64,000 nucleotides of DNA, taken from the NCBI GenBank assembly GCA_017744285.1, contig JAGIBP010000004.1, positions 62,001 through 126,000 of the forward strand, given 5' to 3'. Of this stretch, positions 44,994-54,501 are shown piece by piece; the stretch's first letter is position 1, and each line of letters starts with the position of its first letter. The translations under genes were made by a program, and so were the position numbers. This stretch comes from Variovorax sp. GTDB taxonomy: Bacteria > Pseudomonadota > Gammaproteobacteria > Burkholderiales > Burkholderiaceae_C. A model generated the notes under the pieces. The model was not told the origin of the DNA. It was given only the letters and a program-made list of their open reading frames with translations, and did not search any database.

Positions 44994-46364
44994 TCAGCGC
45001 GGCATCTCCGAGACACCCATCAGGACATAGTCGGTGTCGCCGTTGAGTTCCGGCGTGGTCGAGCCCTGGCGGGTGCTGACCATGACGTACACGTATTTCG
45101 TGTAGCCGTCGATCGTGTACTTGAACGCCTTGGCGTGGCGAACGGACACGCCACCGTTCTCCTGCTTCACGGCCCCTTCGGGGGTGAAGGCCTGCGCGAC
45201 CTCGGTGTCAGGCGCATCGGCGCTTCCGCCCTTGGGCGTGAACACGAACGAGCCGTCCGATTCGAACCGGGACTTGCCGGTCTCGATGCAGTTCTCGTAC
45301 TCGGTGAAGTACTCGCCCTGCAGCTCGGTCGGATCGGTCACCGGTTCCAGGTGTTCCGACACGAAGACGTACTGGCTGCGCTGCGTGCCCGCGTTCATCG
45401 AGCACAGCTCGACCACGCGGTTCTGGTCCACGGCGGCGACGCCGTAGTACGGGCCAAGCTCGACGCTGCTGAGATTGCCGGTGGAGGAGTCGATGGCGGC
45501 GGTGGCCCAGGTGGTGCCGCGGTTCGGGTCCTGGATGGACACGGCGTACTGGCCTTGCAGGGTCAATGCGGCGCCGACGCGGAACGCCGTGAGGTTCGGC
45601 GTGGTGAAGGCCGTTGCCACGTAGGCTTCCTGCGTCAGCTGCTGGCCGGCCGCCACGTGGGTGGCCGCCTGCGACAGCGTCAGGCCGAGGGCCTTCAGCG
45701 CGGCGCCGTAGCTTTCCAGGAAGCCATCGGCCGCGTCGCCCGGCCTGGCGCTGAACGGCGAGGTGATGGGGTCGAAGCCATCGAGGAGGGTCAGCCGGCC
45801 GGGCAACGTGGCCAGCGCCTGCCGCACCTGGGCGAGCGCATGGGCCAGGGCGCCCGGGGTGATCGCGCCGCTCAGGGTGCCGTTGTTCGCGGCGGTGAAC
45901 CAGACCGCCGGGTCCTGCTGGGCGATGGCGCCGACGACGAGGTCGGTGAGCGGCGTGATGTTCGCCGTGCCGGGGGCCGACACGAAGGTATGCAGCCACG
46001 TCGTCGTGGGGATGGGGGCGATCGAGCCGTAGACCGAGCTGTAGATGTTGCCCGCGTCCACGTACGGCACGCGTGCCGCGCAGGGGTAGTCGGTGCTCTT
46101 GAGCGAGGCGGTCCAGGCGCCGTCGGCGTCGGTGGTCGCGGAAGCGGTGGCGCCCGAAGCGCACTTCAGTTCCACGGTGCTGTTGGCGATCGGCTTGCCG
46201 ACCGCGGCCACGCCCGTCACCGTGGTGGTGTCGGCGGCGGGAGTGCTGGTCGCGGGCAGGAAGTACCCGCCTCCGCCGCCGCCGCCGCAGGCCGCGAGCG
46301 CAGCCACCATCAGGGTGCCCAGCGCGAGTCGGGCCGAGCCCTTCTTGTTGTGTGGAATCATCAT
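44994..46364 (-). CDS. Exported lipoprotein, function unknown (456 aa)
   Basis: The signal peptide (MMIPHNKKGSARLALGTLMVAALAAC) ends in a lipobox at AAC, followed by seven glycines. Residues ~48-105 (VTGVAAVGKPIANSTVELKCASG) look like a small carboxypeptidase-regulatory or Ig-like beta fold. The remainder has no motif I can name, with ordered strand/loop repeats near FTPKGGS and KAFKYTIDGYTKYVYVM. It is monocistronic, ending at the strong palindromic terminator. Confidence 0.75.
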   Translation of the reverse strand: MMIPHNKKGSARLALGTLMVAALAACGGGGGGGYFLPATSTPAADTTTVTGVAAVGKPIANSTVELKCASGATASATTDADGAWTASLKSTDYPCAARVPYVDAGNIYSSVYGSIAPIPTTTWLHTFVSAPGTANITPLTDLVVGAIAQQDPAVWFTAANNGTLSGAITPGALAHALAQVRQALATLPGRLTLLDGFDPITSPFSARPGDAADGFLESYGAALKALGLTLSQAATHVAAGQQLTQEAYVATAFTTPNLTAFRVGAALTLQGQYAVSIQDPNRGTTWATAAIDSSTGNLSSVELGPYYGVAAVDQNRVVELCSMNAGTQRSQYVFVSEHLEPVTDPTELQGEYFTEYENCIETGKSRFESDGSFVFTPKGGSADAPDTEVAQAFTPEGAVKQENGGVSVRHAKAFKYTIDGYTKYVYVMVSTRQGSTTPELNGDTDYVLMGVSEMPR

Positions 46365-46586
46365 CGAGTTGCCAATCCTTCAGTCATGGGTGGAATCCGC
46401 CCCGCGAGGGCGGAGCGGATGCGGGGCGCGCCATGCGGCGCCATTCGGACTTATCGGCAACCCGCGGCCAGGATTGAGGGCGGGCCTGCGCATGAACGGG
46501 GATCGGCAGTGGTGGCCCCTTTCGAGGCCGCGTGCGGCGGTCCTTCGGCGGGGCGGGGGAAACCCGTCGGTCGAGGAGATCGCCGC

Positions 46587-48170
46587 TCAGCGGCCGCCCA
46601 GCGCCGGCAGCAGTGCTTCCGCGCGCTGCACGAACGCCTCTGCCGTGCCCGCGCAGGCCACCACGCGGTCGGGCCGGACCAGCAGCCATTGGCCCGCGTA
46701 GTGCTGCAGCAGGGGCCTGGCGCGCGCGTCGGCGCTCGCGGCGATGGCGGCGCCCGCGGCGCCTGGGCGGGGGGCGTCCTCGCCGGCCACGAGCACGATG
46801 CGCGCCGCGCCCAGCGCGGCGGCGATGCGGTCCACCCCGGCGTGCGGCGTCGCGCCGGCCACGCCGATCACGGCGAAGCGCAGGCCCGCGGCCTCGTCCA
46901 GTGTGGCCTTGCGCCCTTCGAAGCGCACCTCGGGGTTCGGCAGCAGGCGGCCGACCAGCTCGTGCGCGCGGCCGGTCTCCGTGCCCGGGCTCACGAGCGC
47001 CGAGCGCAGGAAGGCCTTCGGCACGTAGCGCATCTCGCGGATGTAGCGGCTGGCCGGCGGCACCAGCCTGAGCACGCCGAAGACCAGGTCGCGCAGCAAC
47101 GACATCGGCGGCGACTTCACCGCCTGCAGGCGGCCGTTGAGGGTGGCCATGCGCACGGTCTTGCGCACCGCGTCCCAGCGTTCGGCGTGATAGCTGTCCA
47201 GCACCGCCGGGTCGGCGCCGTGGCGCAGCACCCGCAGCAGTTTCCAGCCCAGGTTGTTGGCGTCGCGCGCGCCGCTGTTCATGCCTTGTGAGCCGAACAC
47301 CGGCATCAGGTGCGCGGCATCGCCGATCAGGAACACGCGGCCCACCGACAGGCGCGGCACGATGCGCGCCCGGAACGTGTGGACGACCTTGCGGATGATG
47401 TCCAGCCGGTCGTAGTCGCGGTAGGGGCGGAACCATTGGCGCAGGGTGTCGTCGGCCAGCGCGAACTCGGCGCTCTCGCCCGCGCGCAGCGAGAACTCGA
47501 AGCGCCGCCCGTTCGGCGCCGGCATGCTGAAGAAGTTGCGCCGCCAGCCCATGCGCGTGAGCGCCAGCGGGCTGGGGTCGATGTCGTCGCGCACGTCCAC
47601 CACCACGTGCCGCACGTCGAAGGGATCGACTTCGTCGAAGCTGAGGCCCAGGAGCCGGCGGCACGCGCTGTGCGCGCCGTCGGCGCCGACCAGGTAGCGC
47701 GCGGCGTACCGCTCCTCGCGGCCATCGGCCGCGCGCGCGGTCGCGCGCACGCCGTGGGCGTCCTGCTCGAAGGCCACCAGCGCCCGGTCGAAGCGCAGCT
47801 GCACCGCGCCGCTGGCCCGCGCGCCCTCGGCGAGGATCGCCTCGAATTCCGGCTGGAAGGTGGCCGCCCGGTTGGGGAAGTTGTGCTCGGTCCAGCGGCC
47901 CTGCACATGGCCGAGGTTCAGCCCGATCGGCGAGACGTAGTCGTAGCTGATGGGGAACTTGGCATGCGCGCTGACCGCGGGCCCCAGGCCGACCGCGGCC
48001 AGCAGGCGGAAGAACTCGTCGTCGATGTTCAGCGCCTTGGGCTGGCCCGACAGGCCCGTGTCCTTCTCGATCAGCAGCGTGCGCACGCCCTGCGTGCCCA
48101 GGAGATTGGCCAGCGTCAGCCCGGCGGGCCCGGCGCCGACCACGATCACGTCGAAGTCGGGTTCGTTCAT
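46587..48170 (-). CDS. FAD-dependent aromatic hydroxylase (MhpA/PheA type monooxygenase)
   Basis: A 527-residue flavin monooxygenase. It has the FAD-binding VVGAGPAGLTLANLLG (~residues 8-23), the DG motif LVGADGAHSACRR, and the GD motif FLIGDAAHLMPVFGSQGMNSGARDA. The C-terminal thioredoxin-like domain (~400-527) is typical of phenol and 3-hydroxyphenylpropionate hydroxylases. ATG 48170 overlaps the rhodanese stop as ATGA. As the last gene of an ABC importer/rhodanese operon it probably hydroxylates the imported, perhaps sulfur-bearing, aromatic compound. Confidence 0.9.
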   Translation of the reverse strand: MNEPDFDVIVVGAGPAGLTLANLLGTQGVRTLLIEKDTGLSGQPKALNIDDEFFRLLAAVGLGPAVSAHAKFPISYDYVSPIGLNLGHVQGRWTEHNFPNRAATFQPEFEAILAEGARASGAVQLRFDRALVAFEQDAHGVRATARAADGREERYAARYLVGADGAHSACRRLLGLSFDEVDPFDVRHVVVDVRDDIDPSPLALTRMGWRRNFFSMPAPNGRRFEFSLRAGESAEFALADDTLRQWFRPYRDYDRLDIIRKVVHTFRARIVPRLSVGRVFLIGDAAHLMPVFGSQGMNSGARDANNLGWKLLRVLRHGADPAVLDSYHAERWDAVRKTVRMATLNGRLQAVKSPPMSLLRDLVFGVLRLVPPASRYIREMRYVPKAFLRSALVSPGTETGRAHELVGRLLPNPEVRFEGRKATLDEAAGLRFAVIGVAGATPHAGVDRIAAALGAARIVLVAGEDAPRPGAAGAAIAASADARARPLLQHYAGQWLLVRPDRVVACAGTAEAFVQRAEALLPALGGR

Positions 48171-49066
48171 GGCAGCGTGGCGATCGGCAGGTCCGCGCGC
48201 TTCGCCCATTCGGCCAGCGAGGCGTCGTAGAGCCGTGCGTCGTGGCGGCCGGCGAGCGCCAGCGCGAACAGCACCAGGGTGGCGGACACGCCACCGCCGC
48301 AGTAGGCGACGACCTCCTTGCCGGCATCCAGCAGTCCCTGCGCGCGCAGCAGCGCCTCGCGATCGGGCGCGGGCCGCAACAGGCCCGTGGCCGGATCGAT
48401 CAGGCTGGCGGCCGGCAGGTTCAGGCTCCCGGGGATGTGACCAGCGCGGCCGCCATGCACCGGCGTGCGGCCCGCGAACTTGTCGGGCGGCAGCGCGTTG
48501 ACCAGGCGCAGGTCCGCATCGCCGAGCCGCGCCTGCAGCGCCGCCGCGTCGATGGTGCGCGCGAACGCGTCCGCGTGCGGCACGACGATGTCACCCGCGG
48601 GCCAGGGCCGCGCCGGGCCGCTTTCGAGCGGCAGGCCGGCGGCCGCCCAGTGGCGCAGGCCCCCGTCGAGCACATGCACCCGGGACAGGCCGTGCGCCTG
48701 CAGGGTCCACCACACGCGGGTGGCCCACCAGGGGTTGCCGGTGCTGTAGACCACGAGCGTGTCGTGCTGGCGCACGCCGAGCGCGCGCAGTCCCTGCTGC
48801 AGGTCGCGGGTGTCGGGCAGCGTGAAGGCGAAGGGCGCGTCGGGCGCGGACAGCTCGCCCTGCAGGTCGACGAAGCGCGCGCCCGGAATGTGGGCCGCGG
48901 CGAAGGCCTCGCGGTCCGGCACGATGCGCTCGTGCCCGTTCGCACCGGCCTGGATGTTGGTGGTGCTGTCCAGCACCACGAGGCCGGTCTGGCCCAGGCG
49001 CTCGGCCAGCCAGGCGGCGTCGACCAGCGGGCCGGAAGCGTGCAGGGAACGGGCGGTGGCGCTCAT
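48167..49066 (-). CDS. Sulfurtransferase with two rhodanese domains (SseA-like)
   Basis: A 299-residue two-domain rhodanese. The first domain (~10-145) is the inactive one; the second (~165-295) carries the catalytic C256 in VAYCGGGVSATL. The loop CGGGVSA is nearer to mercaptopyruvate sulfurtransferases (CG(S/T)GVTA) than to thiosulfate enzymes (CRKGVTA). It moves sulfane sulfur to a thiol or cyanide. Sitting between the ABC binding-protein gene (15-bp gap) and the hydroxylase (ATGA overlap) suggests the imported substrate contains sulfur. Confidence 0.9.
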   Translation of the reverse strand: MSATARSLHASGPLVDAAWLAERLGQTGLVVLDSTTNIQAGANGHERIVPDREAFAAAHIPGARFVDLQGELSAPDAPFAFTLPDTRDLQQGLRALGVRQHDTLVVYSTGNPWWATRVWWTLQAHGLSRVHVLDGGLRHWAAAGLPLESGPARPWPAGDIVVPHADAFARTIDAAALQARLGDADLRLVNALPPDKFAGRTPVHGGRAGHIPGSLNLPAASLIDPATGLLRPAPDREALLRAQGLLDAGKEVVAYCGGGVSATLVLFALALAGRHDARLYDASLAEWAKRADLPIATLP

Positions 49067-49081
49067 CGCTTCGGCTCCCGC

Positions 49082-50017
49082 TCAGGGCTGCGGGCCGGCG
49101 AAGAAGCGCTGCAGTTGCGCGCGCTCGGGCTCGGCCTTGAGCAGGCCCAGGGCCTTCATGTTGCCGGCCAGCACCTGGGCCTCGGCGGGATAGAGGGCGC
49201 TGTCGAGCTGCACCCGCTTCACGCCCACGCGTGCCACCGGCTCGGCGATGCCTTGCGACTTCGCCATGAAGGCCACCCATTGCGCCTCGTCGGCGCGGAA
49301 CTTCTCGGTCGAGCGGTTGGCCGCCGCGACGATGTCCTTCGCCAGCGCGCCCCGGCGCGCCAGGAACTCGGTGTTGGCAGCGATGCCGTTGTTGAGGCCC
49401 TTGAACGAGTTCTGGCCGATGTCGGTGGGCGGGTAGTAGGCATAGCCGCCGCTCACGGCGGTGGCGCCGAAGGGCTCGAACACCGAGACGCACTCGGCGG
49501 TGCGCTCCTGCAGGGCCTGCAGCACCGGCGGGCCGGCGACAGCGAAGTTCACCTTGCGCACGTCGCTCTCGCGCTGGCCGTGGAAGCGCAGCGCATCGTC
49601 CAGGAAGATCTCGGGAAAGCCCGCGACCACGCCGACGGTGCGGCCCTTCAGGTCGCTCCAGCCGGCGACCTTCACGTCGTTGCGGCACACGAGGTTGATC
49701 GCCCCGCGCGCCAGGCCCGTCACGAACTTGAACTTGGGCTCGGTGCCCTTGGCCGCCTCGGTGATCACGTTGGCGTAGCCCAGCGAGGAGATGTCGATGT
49801 CGCCCCGGCCGAGCGCGATCGCGGCGTCGGCGTAGCGCTGGAACTTGACGTACTCGAATCGGGCCTTGCCGGCCAGTTCGCCCGAGCCCAGGTCGAGCAC
49901 CGCGGCGTCATGCAGCTGCGAGAAGTAGCCCACCTTCACGGTGGGCAGATCCTGGGCATGGGCCAGTACGGCGGCCGACAGCGCGACGGCCAGCGGCAGG
50001 GAGAAGAGTCGATGCAT
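49082..50017 (-). CDS. ABC transporter periplasmic substrate-binding protein, TauA type
   Basis: A 311-residue exported binding protein. The signal peptide ends at VLAHAQDLP. The mature start VKVGYFSQLHDA, GRGDIDISSLGYANVI, GRTVGVVAGFPEIF and VFEPFGATA are typical of taurine/alkanesulfonate binding proteins. It follows the ATPase gene by 19 bp. Ligand class (a sulfonate or similar organosulfur anion) is inferred from the family and from the rhodanese next door. Confidence 0.9.
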   Translation of the reverse strand: MHRLFSLPLAVALSAAVLAHAQDLPTVKVGYFSQLHDAAVLDLGSGELAGKARFEYVKFQRYADAAIALGRGDIDISSLGYANVITEAAKGTEPKFKFVTGLARGAINLVCRNDVKVAGWSDLKGRTVGVVAGFPEIFLDDALRFHGQRESDVRKVNFAVAGPPVLQALQERTAECVSVFEPFGATAVSGGYAYYPPTDIGQNSFKGLNNGIAANTEFLARRGALAKDIVAAANRSTEKFRADEAQWVAFMAKSQGIAEPVARVGVKRVQLDSALYPAEAQVLAGNMKALGLLKAEPERAQLQRFFAGPQP

Positions 50018-50036
50018 GGTGATGAAAACCTCGAGG

Positions 50037-50831
50037 TCAGAAGCCGAGTTGCCGCAGCGCGAGCGCCTTCAGCCGGTTGAATTCCGCGTCGGTGGTCTCG
50101 CGCGGGAAGGGAAGGGGAACATCGATCTCCAGCGCGACGCGCGCCGGGCGCGGGCTCAACACCACCACGCGATTGGCGAGGTACAGGGCCTCGTCCACGC
50201 TGTGGGTGATCAGCAGCACCGTGACGCCGGTGGCTCGCCAGATGTCGATCAGGCGCCGGTGCATCTGCTGGCGCGTGAGCGCGTCCAGTGCGCCGAAGGG
50301 TTCGTCCATGAGCAGCACCCGGCTTTCGGTGACCAGCACCCGCGCGATCGACACCAGCTGCCGCATGCCGCCCGAGAGCTGGTGCGGCCACTTGCGCGCG
50401 AAGCCCTCCAGCCCGACCAGGCGCAGGGCCTCGTCGACCTTGGCCGCGCGCCCGGCGCGCGACAGTGCCGCGTTGCGAAGGCCGAAGCCCACGTTGTCGC
50501 GCACGTTCAGCCAGGGAAAGAGCGCGGCCGTGTCCTGGAACACCACGCCCTGGCCATGGGCCGGCCCGGTGATCGGCACGCCGCCCAGCAGCGCGCTGCC
50601 CTCGGTCGCGTTCTCGAAGCCGGCCAGGATGTTCAGCAGCGAGCTCTTGCCGCAGCCCGAAGGCCCCAGGATGCAGACGAATTCGCCCGCTCCGAGCGCG
50701 AGGTCGATGCCGTCGATGGCCCGGACCTCGCCGGACGGATCGGGATAGGTCTTGCGCAGGCCGCGCACGTCGATGGCCGGGGTGGACGTGCGGGGCTCGC
50801 CGTGCGCCATGAGGGAGATGTCGGTCTTCAT
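50037..50831 (-). CDS. ABC transporter ATP-binding protein, TauB/SsuB type
   Basis: A 264-residue ATPase. Walker A is GPSGCGKSS, the signature LSGGMRQL, Walker B VLLMDEP, and the switch LLITHSVDEA. The start ATG 50831 overlaps the permease stop as ATGA, showing translational coupling. The track start at 51470 lies within the permease gene. It energises the importer with its two neighbours. Confidence 0.94.
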   Translation of the reverse strand: MKTDISLMAHGEPRTSTPAIDVRGLRKTYPDPSGEVRAIDGIDLALGAGEFVCILGPSGCGKSSLLNILAGFENATEGSALLGGVPITGPAHGQGVVFQDTAALFPWLNVRDNVGFGLRNAALSRAGRAAKVDEALRLVGLEGFARKWPHQLSGGMRQLVSIARVLVTESRVLLMDEPFGALDALTRQQMHRRLIDIWRATGVTVLLITHSVDEALYLANRVVVLSPRPARVALEIDVPLPFPRETTDAEFNRLKALALRQLGF

Positions 50832-51616
50832 TGCCGGGTGTCCACGCGCCAGAACAGGAAGCGGCGCGTGCCCCACAGCAGCGCGCGGTCCGACAGGTAG
50901 CCGGCCACGCCCACCGTGGCCATCGCGGCCACCACGACGTCCATGCGGTTGTAGTAGTAGGCGTCCCACAGCTCGTAGCCCAGGCCCGACTTCACCGCGA
51001 CCATCTCGGAGATGACCACCAGCATCCAGGCCAGCCCCATGGCCACGCGGGCGCCGGTGATCAGCGCGGGCAGCGCCGCCGGCAGCACGACGCGCCACAG
51101 CACCTGCGCGCGGGTCGCGCCGAGCATGCGCGCGCTGCGCAGGTGCAGCAGCGACACGTCGCGCGCGCCGGCGGTGGCGTTCAGCAGGATCGGAAAGAAC
51201 GCGCCGATGCCCACCAGTGCCACAGCCGCCTGGCTGCCGATGCCGAAGAAGATCAGGCAAAAGGGAATCCACGAGGCGGTCGGGATCGGCCGCAGCAGCT
51301 GCACCAGCGGGTCGATCAGATCCGAGAGCCGGCGCGAGCGGCCGAGCACGATGCCCAGCGGCGCGCCGATGGCCAGCGCCGCCGCGAAGCCGGCCAGCAC
51401 CCGCGAGGCGCTGTCGCGCAGCGAGGCGCCCCAGCTGCCCGAGTAGCGTGCGCCGTTGCCGAAGATCCATTCGCGCCAGGCCGCGAGAACCTCCAGCGGC
51501 GAGGGGACGAAGCCGTCGCCCCAGCCGTGCGCCTGGACGGCGTATTGCCAGGCGAGCACAAGCGCGAGGAGCGGAAGCGAGCGCCGCGCGATCACGGCGG
51601 CAGGGAATGCATGCAC
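50828..51616 (-). CDS. ABC transporter permease, TauC/SsuC type
   Basis: A 262-residue inner-membrane permease with about six helices. The EAA docking loop reads SARMLGATRAQVLWRVVLPAALPAL. The segment RPIPTASWIPFCLIFFGIG is a family hallmark. It is the first gene of a five-gene minus-strand operon, with a 24-bp palindrome about 80 bp upstream. Confidence 0.93.
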   Translation of the reverse strand: MHAFPAAVIARRSLPLLALVLAWQYAVQAHGWGDGFVPSPLEVLAAWREWIFGNGARYSGSWGASLRDSASRVLAGFAAALAIGAPLGIVLGRSRRLSDLIDPLVQLLRPIPTASWIPFCLIFFGIGSQAAVALVGIGAFFPILLNATAGARDVSLLHLRSARMLGATRAQVLWRVVLPAALPALITGARVAMGLAWMLVVISEMVAVKSGLGYELWDAYYYNRMDVVVAAMATVGVAGYLSDRALLWGTRRFLFWRVDTRQ

Positions 51617-51696
51617 GAGAAGAGAACCGAAGTCAGAGGGAAGGCTGACGAAAGATTCTAGGAACGGCTTTGCTCGCTTTTCGCATCAGCTTGCTC

Positions 51697-51720
51697 GTGC
51701 TTCGCATATGCGAAGCACGC
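51697..51720. promoter_or_regulatory. 24-bp perfect palindrome (arm CGTGCTTCGCAT), candidate operator
   Basis: CGTGCTTCGCAT and its exact reverse complement abut here, between the divergent ABC operon and the DUF6351-type gene. An extra half-site TTCGCAT lies at 51681-51687. The same TCGCAT/ATGCGA half-sites recur upstream of the IclR gene at 55522-55563. That IclR regulator is the likeliest binding protein. Confidence 0.72.
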
Positions 51721-51888
51721 GATCTCTGTCCCGTCGGCCTCGAAGCAGCCCCAATGGCCTATGGTCAAGCGAACCCAAAAGCTCTAGTCTTCGCGCCGCG
51801 GCGTCCCGGCAGGGACCATCCGCGGCGCAGGGCCGGCGCGTCCGGCTCCGACAACGACAACAAGGGCCTGCGGGCCCGAGGAGACGCA

Positions 51889-54354
51889 ATGACATCCAAA
51901 GGTCTGGCGGCCGTATGGGCCGCTTGTGCAGTGCTGCTGGCGTCATGTGGCGGGGGCGGCGGGTCAAGCTCCGGAACGGGCCTTGGCGCCGGCTCCGGCA
52001 GCGCCAAGGCCAGCGCCGACAGCAGCGGCGCCACGGCGCTGTCGAAGGCGCAGAACGATCAGGACAACGGCAACAGCGTGCGATTGCGCGTGCTGTCGAG
52101 CGCGCCCGAGTACGTCTCGGGCGGCGACGCGCGCATCGAAGTGCGCGCGGCGCCGGGCTTGCGCGACAAGCTGGAGCTGTGGCTCAACGGCAGCCGCCTG
52201 GATGCGACGCTGGCCGAGACCGCGACCGGCCTCGAAGGCGTGATCAGCGGCCTGAAGCTGGGCGCCAACACGCTGGAGGTGCGCCATCGCAGCGGCAATG
52301 GCCAGCCGCGCGACCAGCTCACGCTGACCAACTACCCGATCACGGGCCCGATGTTCACCGGGCCGCAGCAGACGCCGTTCGTCTGCACCACGATCCAGGA
52401 CGCGGTGGCCCGGCAGCCGCTGGTGGACACCGCCTCGCCGCCAGGCTACCCGGTGCGCGACGCGCAGGGCACGCTGCTGGGCTACAGCCAGAACTGCTCG
52501 ATCGAGACCTTCGTGAGCTACCAGTACCGCAGCACGGCCGGCAGCCTCAAGCCGCTGCCGGGCGACGGCTCGCGGCCCGCCGACATGTCCCAGGCGACGC
52601 TCGCGGACGGGCGCCAGGTGGACTTCGTCGTGCGGCGCGAGATCGGCAGCATCAACCGCTTCCTCTACAGCATCGCCATGCTCGCGCCCATGCCCGCGGC
52701 CGACAACCGCACGCAGAGCGACACCTCGCTGTGGAACGGCAAGCTGCTGTACTGGTTCCAGGGCGGGGTGGCCATCGGCCACAGCCAGGGCACGGTGCAC
52801 GGCGGCTCGATGAATCTGGACATCCTCGGCCGCGGCTGGGCCATCGTGCACTCCAGCGGCAACAACACCGGCACGCACTACAACATGAACCTGGCCGGCG
52901 AGACCGCGATGATGACCAAGGAGCGCTTCATCGAGCGCTACGGCGTGCCGGTCTACACCGTCGGCCTGGGCGGCTCGGGCGGCGCGATCCAGCAATACAT
53001 GATCGCGCAGAACAACCCGGGCGTGCTCGACGGGCTGCTGCCGGTGCAGAGCTATCCCGACATGGTCACGCAGACCATCCACGTGGGCGACTGCGAACTG
53101 CTCGAGCACTACATGGACGCGACCGATCGCACCAACGCCAAGTGGCGCGTGACCAAGAACCGCACGTGGCTGGTGGGCATGAACGCCGAGGAGAACCCCG
53201 ACGGCGGCCCGAACACGCGCGTGAACGACGCGCTCGCGCCGCTCAAGGTCGCGCTGGGCTACAGCACCGCCAAGGGATCGACCGAATGCGTGCCGGCCTG
53301 GCGCGGCCTCACGCCGCTGGCGATGAACCCCTGGTACGGCCAGGCGCCCAACCAGCAGCTGTACGTGCCGCAGAGCGACATCGCGGCGATCCGCTGGACC
53401 CACTACGACGACCTGCGCAACGTCTACGGCGTCGACGCCACCGGCGCGGCGCGGCCGACGTGGGACAACGTGGGCGTTCAGTACGGCCTCAAGTCGCTGC
53501 GCGCGGGCCACATCACGATGGACGAGTTCGTGCACCTGAACTGGCACGTGGGCGGCTGGAAGCATCCGAGCGACATGGTGCAGGAGGGCTTCCCGTTCTT
53601 CGGCACCACGCAGGCCGAGGTGGCCAAGGCGCTGAGCCAGCCCGGCTACTTCGACCCGTGGAGCGTGCGCAACATGCGCCTGGCCACGGCCGACGCGCCG
53701 GCCCCGCGCACGGCGGGCGACCCGATCGCGATGCGCGCGGCCTACACCTCGGGCCATGTGTTCACGGGGCGCCTGGACGTGCCGGCCATCGACCACCGCC
53801 AGTACCTGGAGCGCGAGCTGGACATGCACAACAGCCACCAGTCGTTCGCCGTGCGCCAGCGCGTGCTGCAGAAGATGGGCCACAGCGACAACCTGGTCGT
53901 CTGGTTCACCGACACCACGCCCGGCACGCCCAAGGCAAGCCAGTCGCTGCAGGCGCTCGACGTGATGGACCGGTGGCTCGCGAACATGCGCAAGAACCCG
54001 GCGGGCGGCATCGCGGGCAACAAGCCGGCCGACGCGGTGGACGCCTGCTTCGACCTGCAAGGCCAGCGCATGAGCGCGGGGGCGGGCGTGTGGGCCGGCA
54101 TCCTGGACAACCGGCCCCTGGGCGCGTGCGCGCAGTCCTTCCCGCTCTACGGCACCTCACGCACCGTGGCCGGTGCGCCCATCGAGGGCGCCATCTACCG
54201 CTGCGCGCTCAAGCCCGTGGACCAGGCGCTGGCCGACGGCACCTATGGCAGCGCGGCGCCCAGCGCGCAGCAGGTCGCGCAGCTCAAGCGCATCTTCCCC
54301 GAGGGGGTGTGCGACTACACCCGGCCGGACCGCGCGCGGCCCGCGGCCGGGTAG
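51889..54354 (+). CDS. Large exported lipoprotein hydrolase, DUF6351-like alpha/beta hydrolase
   Basis: An 821-residue lipoprotein. The signal peptide ends in lipobox LASC followed by GGGGGSSS. Residues ~60-160 form a beta-rich module. From ~165 the chain resembles DUF6351/tannase-like esterases, with a nucleophile elbow GLGGSGGA near residue 365 and late DMHNSHQSF carrying a possible catalytic histidine. Several cysteine pairs suggest a periplasmic or surface enzyme. AGGAG precedes the ATG by 5-6 bp. It probably hydrolyses an ester outside the cell, and may feed the divergent ABC importer. Family assignment is from memory. Confidence 0.72.
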   Translation: MTSKGLAAVWAACAVLLASCGGGGGSSSGTGLGAGSGSAKASADSSGATALSKAQNDQDNGNSVRLRVLSSAPEYVSGGDARIEVRAAPGLRDKLELWLNGSRLDATLAETATGLEGVISGLKLGANTLEVRHRSGNGQPRDQLTLTNYPITGPMFTGPQQTPFVCTTIQDAVARQPLVDTASPPGYPVRDAQGTLLGYSQNCSIETFVSYQYRSTAGSLKPLPGDGSRPADMSQATLADGRQVDFVVRREIGSINRFLYSIAMLAPMPAADNRTQSDTSLWNGKLLYWFQGGVAIGHSQGTVHGGSMNLDILGRGWAIVHSSGNNTGTHYNMNLAGETAMMTKERFIERYGVPVYTVGLGGSGGAIQQYMIAQNNPGVLDGLLPVQSYPDMVTQTIHVGDCELLEHYMDATDRTNAKWRVTKNRTWLVGMNAEENPDGGPNTRVNDALAPLKVALGYSTAKGSTECVPAWRGLTPLAMNPWYGQAPNQQLYVPQSDIAAIRWTHYDDLRNVYGVDATGAARPTWDNVGVQYGLKSLRAGHITMDEFVHLNWHVGGWKHPSDMVQEGFPFFGTTQAEVAKALSQPGYFDPWSVRNMRLATADAPAPRTAGDPIAMRAAYTSGHVFTGRLDVPAIDHRQYLERELDMHNSHQSFAVRQRVLQKMGHSDNLVVWFTDTTPGTPKASQSLQALDVMDRWLANMRKNPAGGIAGNKPADAVDACFDLQGQRMSAGAGVWAGILDNRPLGACAQSFPLYGTSRTVAGAPIEGAIYRCALKPVDQALADGTYGSAAPSAQQVAQLKRIFPEGVCDYTRPDRARPAAG

Positions 54355-54501
54355 CGCTCTCACTGGCCTGGCGAGCCGATCGACGCAGGCTTGAGCGGCT
54401 GGGCGATGCCGCCGTTCACGCCCACCGCCGCCGCCACCGGCCATGCCCGTGACCGGGTCGGCCCTTCGGCGCGCACGCCGCGCTGAGGCGGGAAGGCCGC
54501 G

